A DNA stretch of 64,000 bases from Sphagnum magellanicum (Eukaryota; Streptophyta; Sphagnopsida; Sphagnales; Sphagnaceae): positions 18,414,001 to 18,478,000 of the forward strand of contig CM038915.1 in the NCBI GenBank assembly GCA_021904315.1, written 5' to 3'. Under the pieces are notes generated by a model, which worked only from the letters and a program-made list of their open reading frames with translations, made no database searches and was not told the origin of the DNA. The position numbers and the translations under genes are program-made. Shown here one piece after another: positions 1-11,230 of the stretch (its first letter is position 1; every line of letters begins with the position of its first letter).

Positions 1-390
1 GGTTAAACATGGCTAAATATGGCCCTAAACAATTAAACATAATTATTTAAATTAAACATGGTTAAACACCTTTAAACACAATTACTTAGGCCAAACATGG
101 TTGAAAATTATTAATGTATAACTAAATTTATATAATTTATATTTAAAATATTAATTTAGGCTAAACATGGTTAAACTAACGTAAATAAAATTAAACATAA
201 TTTTTATGTTAAACATAGTTAAACAATGATAAATTAAGCTATTGAATACTTAAATTATATTTGGCTAAATTTAAAAATTTAAAAATAAAGTTCACTATTG
301 AAACAATATGTAACTAAATCTAGCTAAATTGTCATAAAGTTAAAAACTAAATTAGGTTAATTAAACTAAACTTAGCTAATAAAATGATTG
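1..390. repeat. degenerate TTAAACATGG-type low-complexity array
   Basis: The window opens inside AT-rich sequence in which the words TTAAACATGG, GGCTAAA and TTAAACATAA recur at irregular spacing. It looks like a badly decayed short-unit satellite. It resembles in style, but does not match, the TTAACCTAGGTT-rich stretch at 21.4-22.2 kb. No coding potential is visible. Confidence 0.5.
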
Positions 391-419
391 GCTCTATGCG
401 ATTGTAAATTTTTTTTTGG

Positions 420-960
420 TCGTTTTTTTAAGTTGCATGAGTCATAAGGTTGATTATTAGTTGTTAAAAAAAAATTTAGTTATTTTCTTAGTTGTGTTAC
501 ACATTGTAGTTGCACAAGACAAGTTGTAAAATACATGTTTTGTCATTATGAACATTTTTGATCATTCAATAAATGCAATTTTATTGAAATTAATGTCATA
601 AGTCATTAGGTCGACAACTAGTTGCTATAAACATTTTTAGTCGTTTCTTTAATCATGTTGGACATTATATAATTACATAGGACAAGTCATAAAAAACATG
701 TTTTGGCATTATAAACATTTTTGACCAATCAACAAATGTAATTTTATTGAAATTAATGTCATGAATCATAAGGTTAATTACTAGTGCTAATACATTTTTA
801 GTCATTTCCTTGATCGTGAATTAGACATTGTAGTTGCATACGACAAGTCATTAAAAACATGTTTTGGGATTATGACATTTTTTATTAATCAACAAATGTA
901 ATCTTATTGAAATTAATGTCACAAAACATGAAATTGACTACTAGCTGTAACACCTTGTTG
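420..960. repeat. tandem repeat, unit about 160 bp, about 3.3 copies
   Basis: The phrase TTATTGAAATTAATGTCA recurs beginning near 580, 743 and 903, giving periods of about 163 and 160 bp. Each unit also carries a TTTTTAGTCRTTTC word, a GACATTRTA/GTTGCATA word and an ACATGTTTTG word. Copies are diverged. The TAGTCG/GTTGCA words resemble the subterminal words of the CACTA elements near 25.8 and 31.5 kb, so this could be a transposon end rather than a satellite. Confidence 0.75.
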
Positions 961-2476
961 ACACATGGCATGCCACATCATCATCATAAAAAATGAGTTG
1001 TTATTAGTTAATATTAGTTACAAAAACAAATGGTATTTTTGAATTTTGAATTTTAAATCATTCAAATATGTTAATGTAAATTCAAAAATAGTAATATATT
1101 TGCCCAAAAATTGAACAAGTTATCATATTGATTGGGTGTGATCACAATCAAATGAGCCAACAGTGACGAAGGACCCAAGGATTGTAGCCCTTTTTGTGGT
1201 CATTTTCACTTTCTCGTGGAAAGTACTTTCAAGATGAAATCCTTTGCAATATGTTACTAAAAATACATATAATTTTTTCTATGCATCACATTTTTTGTAT
1301 TAACTTTTCATGAATAACTAAGATTTTTTTTAATGGACAAATTCTACCAAATTCTACATTTCATTTTGAAAAATTATCTTAATTTCAAATTGTATGAAAA
1401 TATGTTAATTGTTTAATTTTTTAAAAAATTTCATAAATTAAATTATTTTTTTAGATATCATGTACATTACACCCCATTTACATGTGGTAAAGGACTCTTG
1501 AAATTTTAAATTTATGTTCAATAGATTTTTAATTTTTAAAACTCAAATTTCACAACTTTCAAATTGTGAGCATTTTTTGAATGTGGATAATCAATTAACA
1601 TCATTTCAATTTTTTTCTCATCAAAATTCCTTTGTAAATAAACTCTTTAGCTTAGTAATTTACAAAATTGACTGCTCTTGATGCAATTATTGTTCAAATT
1701 CAAAGGTCCTTTACTAAAACCAAAACCCAAAATAATATTTTTTGAATTTTTATTTTGAATTCTTCAACACTCATATTAGTCATTTAGCACAACATTCCAT
1801 GATTAACATGGCATTAAAATGGCATCACACAAATATACATAACAAGATTACATTTTTATTGAGTTTTGGCAGTCATTCAACATGCTTTTTGATACATTTG
1901 ATTGTGATTGCACCCAACTATACTCACAAAACTATGATTCCACGTGCCATCTTGATGTCCTTTTCAACTACATAATAATTTTTGTGACCAAGTAGTTATA
2001 AACATAATCGAAAAAGACAATAGTCATTTTTTAAACCGGTCACAAAACCCAAGATGTGTTGTTGTGATTGTTGACATTGCACGATCTATAAATTATTCTC
2101 AAAACTCTTAGATGCCTTTGGAATTAATCAATCTTGATTTGTAAGTGGGATTGATAGTTGCAATTAGATTCCCATAATTATTCATGCAAATTATGTTGAC
2201 AAAAAATGTCATTGCATTCATGTTGATTTGGTAATTCAATTTGTGATTTTTATTTTTTTTAGTTTGTGATGTTTTACATGTGAGCATTTATAAACATCAA
2301 AACTCCATCACCACTTACAAAATGTTCATCAGCAACTTCTTGGAGTGTTGATTTCTTTTCTTTTCACAATTTTGTGGCATTAAGATTTTGTGATTTTCAC
2401 ATAACAAAAGGTTGTTATCTACCATGTAATGCGAACAAGGCGCGATTTAATTATCTTCAAAACCCTTAATTTCTTT
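961..2476. other. AT-rich intergenic stretch, no gene seen
   Basis: No ORF with recognisable protein similarity, no RNA gene and no clear repeat structure. The one short ORF (1742-1975) shows no family motif and is interpreted as chance. Confidence 0.6.
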
Positions 2477-2595
2477 CACATTGGCCTTAGTTTTTATCAC
2501 ATTGTGTATGCCTTAAGTTATTTTTACATTATGTGTGCATTTAATTTTTTTCACATTGTGTATGCCCTTAGTTATTTTCATATTGTGTATGCGTT
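2477..2595. repeat. short minisatellite, about 27-bp unit, about 5 copies
   Basis: The phrase CACATTGTGTATGC or a near variant recurs at about 2478, 2498, 2526, 2552 and 2579, separated by T-rich spacers ending in TTAGTTATTTT. Copies are imperfect. Confidence 0.6.
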
Positions 2596-2615
2596 TATGT
2601 GACCATTGAGGGGCC

Positions 2616-2769
2616 CACTACAACAAAAGGTGACCCTCTACACCAAGTGATTTCATTGGATTATGAGTGAATTCATTGGTTATAGTGAATAGGACCTAGT
2701 GGGGAAGCAATGAATTCACTAGTCTAGTGAACAAGGACTAGTGAACTACACCCACATTTTGTAGTAATG
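2616..2769. mobile_element. small CACTA-like MITE
   Basis: A stretch of about 150 bp begins CACTACAACAAAA and ends TTTTGTAGTAATG, which are imperfect inverted termini. It is flanked on both sides by GGGCC, a candidate target-site duplication. The interior is built from variants of TAGTGAA/TTCACTAG. The 5-bp flank match is longer than the 3 bp usual for CACTA elements, so the family assignment is tentative. It has no coding capacity. Confidence 0.5.
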
Positions 2770-3109
2770 GGGCCAATAATTTTTATTTCAAATTGTGTCC
2801 ATTTTTTTTGAGGCATTGCTACTTGATTATCTTAATGTTTATTCATTCTTGGTTCCTAACCTCTTGAGATCATGCAAAAAATTCAACCCCTTAAAAACTT
2901 TAAGTTTAAATTTCTACTCAAGGACAAAATCCCCTAGTCCGATCTTGCTTCTTCTGGTACATCTATCCTAATGAATGTTATTTTTATTATTGATTCTTCT
3001 AATGTATGTAGTTCCCATGGATGTTCCTTTTATTACGTAATTTGATTCAATGTTCTTGGACCTTGTTGTGGTAAAAAAGAACATTGAGATTTTTAAAATG
3101 AAAAAAAAG

Positions 3110-4350
3110 ACATATGAATTGAAATGTCGTTTCTAGGATACATGGGCAGTAAAACTACCATTATGCAAAATTTGTTTTAGGTTCTAATGACAAAGTCATT
3201 CAAGTTTGATGCAAAATTTGCATTTGGATTGAAGGCAAATATAAGCTTTTTGTTCCCAAACTAAATTATTTATGGAATCATGTAGGTCATTACAAGACTT
3301 TGGTACCAATGCCATGGGTGAAAAAAGGAAAACATTATTTCTTGAAAAATAGCATTCATGTTGTCAATGAAAAGTTGCATTTTGCTAAAGGTTTTAAAAT
3401 AGTGTTGCAACAAGTCACTCATGGTGCAATTTAGATTGACATGAAAAAAAACCTTGTTCAATTTGCTTTGATTTTTCATTTGCTTGGTCATGGTCACCCC
3501 ATGAAATAATAGAACCTTGCAAAAATTGTTTATGCAATTGAATGTTCTTAACAATCCCATGCATCATTGGTTTGATGGGGCAAGTTGGGAGATGGTGTTA
3601 GATTGTATGTGTAAGCAAGTTTTGAAAAGAACTGAAAATGCTGTGGCTAGAAGTAGGTTTATTTCTTTAAGTGTAGAAAAAGTGATTAATATTGATAATC
3701 AATATGGATATCAATTCATGTATATGTGATGTATGCATGGAGAAGAGTGCATGTCCTCACTTTTTAGCATGTTGTTGAAGGTGGTAATGTAAACAACTTA
3801 AGCCTTATCATTACCCAATCCCTTAAATGCAACAAGGAAAGTTAACTAGAAAGAGGTAGGGGAGAGGCTCATTTGTTTTGGAGCAAATGGAACTTTTTTA
3901 TTTAGGTTTGTTGCACTATAATGACATCAAAATTAAGGGAAAACATGTTCCCTACAAGATGGGGCAATATTGTAAGGCCCATAGGGCAAACCTTGTTGTG
4001 CAAGCTATGTCTAATTTGCTATTGGTGGTTAAGTTGGAAAATTTATGCCAATCATTATACTCTTACTTCTCAAGTTCCCCTAAGTGATATTTTGTAATAA
4101 GCTTGGTAAAATTGTGAAAATAATAAGACTTAAGATCTTGAGAAATGTCAAAACTCAATGGACATCAATATTGGAGCCTTTGAAGCAAGTCATGGCATAA
4201 TACAAGGCTTTGATTGTGAAAATGTCATAGGACAACCCTTCAATTGCCCAAGCAAGGTAGAATCTTAACCTTCTTTGTAATATTCACATGATGTTAGCCT
4301 TGTCTTATTTGTTACCATTGTTGGAAAATTTGTTCAAGGAAATCATGTCT
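3110..4350 (+). pseudogene. decayed hAT-type (BED zinc finger / DUF4371-like) transposase
   Basis: Translating in shifting plus-strand frames gives a series of blocks typical of plant zinc-finger hAT-type transposase-like proteins. A Cys-X2-Cys...His-X2-His finger-like segment lies near 3200-3290. Next come VPMPWVKKGKHYFLK and FAKG near 3305-3390, FHLLGHGHP near 3475, and HHWFDGASWEM with DNQYGYQF at 3560-3715. Near 3940-4085 are VPYKMGQYCKAHRANLVVQ and SLYSYFSSSPK, followed by ILRNVKTQW and LEPLKQVMA near 4135-4195, and LALSYLLPLLENL near 4295-4335. Several stops and at least three frame changes show it is dead. The similarity stops near 4350, where AT-rich transposon sequence begins. No intact termini were found. 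Confidence 0.75.
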
Positions 4351-5625
4351 TCAACTCGATTATAAGTTATGAGTTTTAAATTATGAATACCAAGTTAAAT
4401 TATATAATTAATATGTAGCTTTTGTAATATATATATATACTAAAAAAAAAAAAAAAATTCTCTTCAAAATATTAAATCTTAATGTAAAATGATATGTTAT
4501 AATAACATTTATTTTTTCAAATAAGTTTGCATTGGTTATAAATAAAATAGCTTATTTTATTTCAATTACTATAATTATAGTGATTATGTCGATTGCTTTA
4601 ATTATAGTAAAACTATTGTGAATATTTCAATACATAATATTTTAAAAATATAATATACTGTAATAAATTCTAAAAAATTAGAATTAATAAATAAATAATT
4701 TTATATGGAGTAAAATTACTATAAGTTTTAAAAATAAATTTATAAATTAAGAATTATAAGTTATAAACAATTAAATTTAATTATAAATTGTGTCACTTAA
4801 TTTATTGATGTACTAATAAAGTAATTACAATTATTTTTATGGAACTAATTTTTATTACTATTTTTTTAATTAATTAATGTAAAATTTTAGGTTATAACAA
4901 TAATTTCATTTTAAATAAATGATTATAGTTAATAAATTCAATAACTTAATGTAATTTCATGACTATAATTACAATAATTACATAAAATAATATTTTTATG
5001 ATAAAATTACTATGAATATTTTAAACCATAATTTAGAATAAAAATTAAAAATTATGAATACTAATTTCAATTATAACTTATACGTTTATTAAAATTAATT
5101 CATAATTATTAAAATTATATATATTCTACAATAATGTTACATTAATTGTAATACTTAAATTTGCTATAATTATTGGAAATTTTCTCTTATGATTGAAAAT
5201 TAATTGTAAGTTTTGTAAAAAATACAAATATTATAAATCACTCTTTATATACACATGTTTATCTTAATTTTCACCTATATATTATTGAGTAAAATACATA
5301 TTATATGCCATTGTAAATCCATGCACCTTGGAATACACAAAATACACTTTGAATACACATAGGGTTACAACTCATTTGACCACATTTGCAATTAATGAAA
5401 CATAAATGGGTTTTCTTAGATGAAGACCATGTTAAAAATTGTTCAAATGGAAAAAATGAAGAAAACATTAGTTGTAAGGTAGTTGTAGTGTAATTGCAAA
5501 CACAACCAAATGTAAAAAGTAGTTGAAGAAATAACCAATGATAGTCGTAAATGACAAATAACCATAAGTAGTCACAAATTGATTACTTATAAAAACCCAA
5601 TTTCCTTCTACGGATTACAATAGGG
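4350..5625. mobile_element. AT-rich, decayed CACTA-like element relic
   Basis: Extremely AT-rich non-coding sequence like the interiors of the element at 28.3-31.5 kb and the stretch at 24.5-25.6 kb. Its right end (about 5500-5622) carries the words AGTCGTAAATG and AGTCACAAAT and finishes TTTCCTTCTACGG. This aligns with the right end of the intact CACTA element (TTTTTCTTCTAGTG at 31540) with substitutions. The left end is not recognised. Confidence 0.4.
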
Positions 5626-5911
5626 GGCACATCTCTAAAATAAGGAAATAATGGTCATACAAAAACCATTGAGGAAGTATAGCAATGGTTACATCAACAA
5701 ATACCATGAACTCAATTTTAGATTAAAGGTTTAATTGTAATAAACAGAATGCAATCTCATAGCTCAAGATGTGATCGAATATATTCATATAAACATTATT
5801 AGGAGGTATAATTAGTTCATTTACAATAAATAAGATACTTTTGTAATTGTTTTCTAACATTATAGATTTGTACCCTGTTGTTCACAAGAATTTGAAAATG
5901 GAATCCAAAGT

Positions 5912-6353
5912 ACAAGGGGGGTAATGTTAAGGGCAAAATCGTGTTATAATATAGGACAAAGTGGACAAACTTGTGTTGTCATTGTAGGGCAAAATGAGGT
6001 TGGGTTGATTAGGATTGAATAGTGGACAATTTGAATTAATATTCACGGCACGAAATTGGGAATGGTATTGGAGGATTTTTAAATTTTGGATTATTACTTG
6101 TTTTGTGGTTTTGTTGTTGAAGAAGTTCATGTGAGAATAAGAGGAAGAAACTTGATGGAGAAAAATAAATTTGATAACATTGTATTTGGTTTTGCTTTTT
6201 TGTTTTGAATTCCACACTATTATGAATTTTGTTTTAAGTTCACTGTAGATATGATTTTGGTTCAAATATGGATTTTGGAACATTTTTATTTATTTGATAT
6301 GTTAAAATACATAATTAAGAATGAGAATAGTAGAAGAAGATTAACACTTACCA
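5912..6353 (+). mobile_element. Ty3/gypsy-type LTR with preceding polypurine tract (solo or 3' LTR)
   Basis: A polypurine run (5912-5921) is followed by TGTTAAGGG at 5925. The sequence ends CTTACCA at 6353, giving an LTR of about 430 bp. The whole stretch aligns, in the opposite orientation, with 33390-33855. Shared words include GGACAAAGTGGACAAAC, GGGTTGATTAGGATTGAA and ATTACTTGTTTTG. It abuts the minus-strand gag relic at 6355, apparently interrupting it near the second zinc knuckle. The element interior that should lie left of the polypurine tract is not recognisable, so a truncated 3' LTR is as likely as a solo LTR. An ORF at 5927-6283 on minus is a by-product. Confidence 0.65.
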
Positions 6354-6354
6354 A

Positions 6355-7780
6355 CCCATTTTTTTACAATATCCACATTTGACGCCATAATTTTTTGTTT
6401 TATGAAAACGACCACATTTGGGTTTTAAATCTTTTTTTCTAAACATATAGTACAACATGATCTATGGAATTACGTATTTAGCATGTAGAACAATTGTTGG
6501 CTCCTAGAAAACCTACTCCATGACTTTATGAAACTCCTTGCTTGAAAAAGTTTATAAGTGACTCATTAAGAACATTGATTTGTTCCACCACCACATTAAC
6601 AACAATTCCATCCTCCTACTCCTCCTTCAAAGGTTCAAATAAAGTTTCACCCAATTTGATTAATACCCATTCCACTTCTAAAATTGTAACAAACACAACA
6701 TCCATGTTTACATAATCCCACATAACACTATTTCTTTTGATTTTAGGACAAAGTCAAAAAAGAAAATTTCTCTTTTGTTCTACATCTTCAAGCTTGCCTC
6801 TTGTAAATAACTTATGCATTCTATCATAATAAGCTTGCACCTTATGTTTAGGTTCCTACTTGATCACATACAACTTGGATCTAATTTCCTCCTTATCAAC
6901 AATCCCACATTTCAACAACATGGTTACTTTCATGGTCTACTAATTTGTTGGGGTTGTGACCATTTTCTCGAACCATTATTTTGATTTGCCTTTCAAGTTC
7001 AACTTGCCAATGTTGAACAACTTTTGTTCACCAATCCCTTTTACTTCTATTGCCATTTCTAACCTTTCAATCCAATCATGGACATCCTTAAACTCCCTAC
7101 CCGAAAACAATTCATCCATGCTTTTAGGGCATGTTATTTTCAATTAATATTTAATATTAGAGAATAACCTTCATATTATCTATCTAACACAGATGATATT
7201 CACTTTCATTATTTCCCATAGTGCCTTGTTCTAATACCCAAATTAACAACTTGGATATAATTCCAATATGTTATACTTTAACAAATTTATCCCCTTTTTT
7301 GAACAAATTTTCCATCCCAAATGCAGAAATTCTCACATACCAAGCTCAAGTATCAATAAGACATGCATCCAAATGTTTTCTACATAAGGTGAAGGTTTCT
7401 TTTTCCCAACATTTTGAAGAACAAACTCAAAACTGGAGGTGTTCAAATTTTTATCTAAAATTGAAGTTTTTCCTTTACTTTCAATTTTTTTTTCATTTTG
7501 TAAAAACTCCTACACAAAATGCTTCCCATGCTGTAATGTCATGTTGACGTTGTTCCAAACCTTGCTTTTCCTATTGTTACTAGACAACAATTATTATTTT
7601 TCTTTTTGCAATTGATGTTGCACCAAAATTTATATTTGTTGTAACAAATGAAACAATATCAATGGTTTCAAAATTCTTGAGGATCTTCCTTAATAAAAAT
7701 ATCTTCTTCGCTAAAATTTGTCATGTTACAACCCAATCACACATCCCTTAATTTACAAACTCTTAACTCAACATAATCAC
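6355..7780 (-). pseudogene. Ty3/gypsy gag relic, minus strand
   Basis: The minus-strand translation between about 7135 and 6590 gives a gypsy gag capsid pattern in broken frames. Blocks include FSGREFKDVHDWIERLEM, IGKLNLKGKSK, MLLKCGIVDKEEIRSKLYV, KVQAYYDRMHKLFTRGKLED and GETLFEPLKEE. A degraded CCHC zinc-knuckle region follows near 6430-6365, ending CGYCKKMGW, where the plus-strand LTR begins. Upstream (7140-7780 on minus) is presumably the gag N-terminal and leader region, but no motif is certain there. Multiple stops are present. Its own LTR end may be the CTTACCA at 7838-7832 on minus, the same LTR terminus seen at 6353 and near 33390. Confidence 0.75.
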
Positions 7781-9360
7781 ACTAAATAAAACTGGTTCGA
7801 TACCAAAAAGGAAGGCACTTTCATCAACACTTGGTAAGAACTCATAGAAAGTTACATTAGAAGAATAATTCAAATATTACAATGCCACATATCCATACTT
7901 CTTATTACGCAGTGCTCATATGTAACTAAATTACCAATTTAAAGAATATTGACGTCATGTGGATCAAATTTCTTTGGATCTCTTCTTGTTGGGCTCTCAT
8001 GATCTTTTCATGTGGCATCCTAGACAAATTTTTTAAAAATCTTTTAAAACATCCCATCATACCTAAAACAAAATCACAACAACCCACATCGATTCTTTTG
8101 CAAACACAAATTGGGATCATACTAACAAGCAAAACATCCCAAACTCCCAAAAACGTCATCAATCAAACCTCAAACAACAAAATGATTTCCATGAAAACAT
8201 AAGATATGTTTAGAACTCCCACATTAATAATTATTCAACCTCCCCATACATGCATAATTCATCACAAACATTTTCATATAATGAACCTGAACAACAAATG
8301 CCATGAATAGATCAATTCACATTGATCCCCTAGAACTTCTCATCAATTCCATCAATGCCTCTAAAAACTTTATTCCTTCCAATTTTCTATTCACCCATTA
8401 TCTTACATAATGAAAATCTCAAAAATTGATGCACAAATCCACTAGATTTCACATTTAGACATTATTCCCATCAATGTGATTACAACACAAATAAAAACAA
8501 AGAAAACATCAGTCTCCTTATGACACACAAAATTAAAAAATGGTACTTAGATTCACAGAGTAATCGCTTTTTATTCTTGTCATTCACAAGCTTCGCTTCA
8601 TCGTTAACACCATCCACATCCACACACAAGAAAAACAAAACAAACAACAAACTAATCCCAAAAATATCGCACTTTCAAAAACCAACACCATAGTTATAAT
8701 AGCTCCCACAAATCATAGAACGAAAACAAAACAAACAACAAGGAAATCCCAAAAATATCACACTTTACGTCGTTGTTATGACTCCCACAAATCATAGAAC
8801 ACTCACATGAATGATAAAAAAAGACAAAATAAGAGACGATTTTTGGCATGGTTTTGGATGCTCAAGCAAAGATAGATAGGTGTCATTTCAAACAAACACA
8901 TGACCCCTTTCAGCATACCATGCACATAGATGACAAAGGTGCATTTCCCCCTTAAAATCAAAGTGCTTGAAGAAAAGTGACACTTACAAATGTTGTCTTT
9001 TAGTGAAAAAAACAGCTAGACAAGATGACTATACAATCAAACAAGATTAATTGTTTCAAATAATATTTATTAGCATCTTAATCGTATGAGACATGATTAA
9101 GTTGTTAGTTATGTGCATATTTGTCATGTTTGTTTTGATAAAAAAATATTATGTGTTATTTGATGTGTTTAGTTTATTTTGAATAAAAAATAACAATTGT
9201 CAATTGACATGGTTTGTATTTTTGGACAAAAAACTAGCATATGGGCTAATTGATGTTAATGCATAAGTGGCATGAGTCACATATTCGTGATTAAATTTTT
9301 TTTTTAATAAATTAAAATTCTTAAGGATGTAAACCCTCTAGGGAATAATAAGAGGGTTTC
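7781..9360. other. intergenic; probable decayed LTR/leader plus a 91-bp duplication
   Basis: Minus-strand CTTACCA (7838-7832) could end a 5' LTR for the gag relic to the left, but its other end cannot be placed. At 8635-8815 a unit of about 91 bp is duplicated: CAAACAACAA followed by a CCCAAAAATATC word recurs at 8641 and 8732, and CCCACAAATCATAGAACG/AC recurs in both. No gene is seen. The overlapping ORFs at 7926-8202 have no recognisable motif. Confidence 0.45.
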
Positions 9361-9378
9361 AATGAGTTGTTGTCATAA

Positions 9379-9440
9379 GAGGGAATTGAACCTCACTTTC
9401 ATGCTAAAAAGCCAAGATATCATCCAACCACCATTTCATA
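9379..9440 (-). mobile_element. tRNA-derived SINE head (A/B-box like)
   Basis: Read on minus, the stretch contains TGGTTGGATGATA (A-box position, about 9433-9421) and, about 40 nt downstream, GAGGTTCAATTCCC (B-box position, about 9394-9381). This spacing is typical of an internal RNA polymerase III promoter. The same arrangement with similar words occurs near 18527-18586 and 35965-36025, so a dispersed SINE-like family is more likely than a tRNA gene. No tRNA cloverleaf could be closed. A CCTA-rich patch lies at 9590-9680. Confidence 0.5.
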
Positions 9441-11130
9441 TGGTAGCAAATAATATCATAGCAAAAAGTATAAACACACATTCATTTTGAATTTCACGCA
9501 ATAATTTCAAGTCATGGTATATTCGTCAACACATAATTACATGCGAGAATCAAGATTGTTACTACATATACGGAAGCAGATGGTGAATATTTTGCTACAC
9601 CTACCTATTAGCTAGCCTAGCCTACCTATTTGAGTATTATTACTAACCTTAATTTACCTATTTACTTGTCTACCTACATGATTAAAAATCTAGACACTTA
9701 CACTTGATACATACGTACATAAATAACATTCTCAATTACTAAAATGTAGCTCATATAATAGCAAACCATGTCACCCATGGAGTGATTAAAATTAACCACA
9801 CCATAATAGGCATTGACATCATATAGACATGACTTGATCCATGTGTAACTTACATCATCCAATTTTAATTTAAAAAATTAGTTGACTTAATCAAATAAGA
9901 TATGTTTTTTTTTGTAAAAGGAAAAATGGACCAAAAATACCCCTTCAATCATTTTAGACAAATAAACTTAGTCACATCAGTGTAGTCACAATATTAGGAG
10001 CATAGAATACATGTTTTTGTATTAGTGTGATGTGCCCTATATAGAACATGATTGGCCATGCCATTTACTTGTGTTCAAAGCTTTCAAAGGCCAATGATTC
10101 CAAGGTGGACACTATAAAATAAAATAAAATATTTTTTGCTTAAAATGGAATTAAAAAAATCTTGTTTCCAACATAAGCATAGAAAAATAGATTAAAAAAT
10201 ATAAATATAAATAAAAGTTAAAATTCAAGGAGATTGGGTTAATGGTAAGTTGAATGTGAAGGTTGCCTCTTGTGTAATATATGCCCATGTAATATTACTT
10301 TTTGACTCATTAATATTGAGGCTCAAAACATAAGAAAAAAAGAGACTGCATTAAAAAAAGATTTTAAAAGTAAAAAGAAAAAAAGAAAAAAAGAAAAAAA
10401 GAAAAAAAAAAGGACTCCATTCAAAAATAAGTCAGGACTTGCAAATGCATTCAAAGATGAATAAGGCCACTAGAAATGCACCTGCACTCCCCCTTCCAAT
10501 CAAAGATGAACCAGTACCCTAGAAACATAGCAATAGACGAATAACATTTCCATGATTTCCCACACCCATTATTTGCACTATGGCACTCAAATAGTTGAGA
10601 TTTTAATGTGAAATGTTGCACTGCTGACTCACTATTTTACATGGATTCCAACTATTCTGGTGGGTACCACAGCCCCCAAATCTGGAGATTCCCAACAGAC
10701 CAACAAATGTGAGTCAGCTTCCCTCAAAAAACCAATTGTACAAGTGGAAAAATACTTTGATGTGGAACTCAGCACATGTGCTCTGAACTGTACACCTGCA
10801 CAGCTGCCAGGTGTGGGTCCTTTTAGAGTTGGTTGAGAAATAGAGACGTGAATAGGTACAGTATAGGAATCCTTTTGACATTATTTGACCAAAATTAAGT
10901 GGCCATGGAGAGAGACACGCAACAAACGTACCCTCAAAATGCACCCAGACTTACTGCTGTTTTCATTCAAATAGTTGCAGGACTTTTCAGTACTTGCTGC
11001 CCTTTTCAGGCAAATACACTGAATAAGTACCCTAGAAATATAACAAAAGCCTTTTCAATTTAAAATTTGTTGAAAAATAAAATAAAATGGTTGCAACTTG
11101 CTACCCACCCCCAAAGCCCCCTCCCCCAAT
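9441..11130. other. intergenic; CCTA-rich patch, A-rich run, upstream region of polyketide synthase
   Basis: Holds a CCTA/TACCTA-rich patch (9590-9680) and a GAAAAAAA-type run (10376-10412). From about 10.6 kb the sequence becomes less AT-rich towards the gene. A CTACCCACCCC stretch near 11100, resembling an AC-rich MYB-type element, is the only suggestive regulatory word. No gene is recognised; the ORF at 10714-10944 on minus shows no motif. Confidence 0.5.
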
Positions 11131-11138
11131 CACTCAAA

Positions 11139-11145
11139 TATAAAG
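11139..11145 (+). promoter_or_regulatory. TATA box of the polyketide synthase gene
   Basis: TATAAAG lies 86 bp upstream of the start codon at 11231. This would place transcription start near 11170 and leave a 5' leader of about 60 nt, normal for plant chalcone-synthase-type genes. It is the best TATA match in the 300 bp upstream. Position and sequence support it; no transcript data. Confidence 0.6.
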
Positions 11146-11230
11146 CCTTGCTTCCCCACCCAATGATCAGATCAGAAGCCAATTGTTTTTCGAGTAAATT
11201 CCACTCCAATCCACCAATTGCATTCCATCA

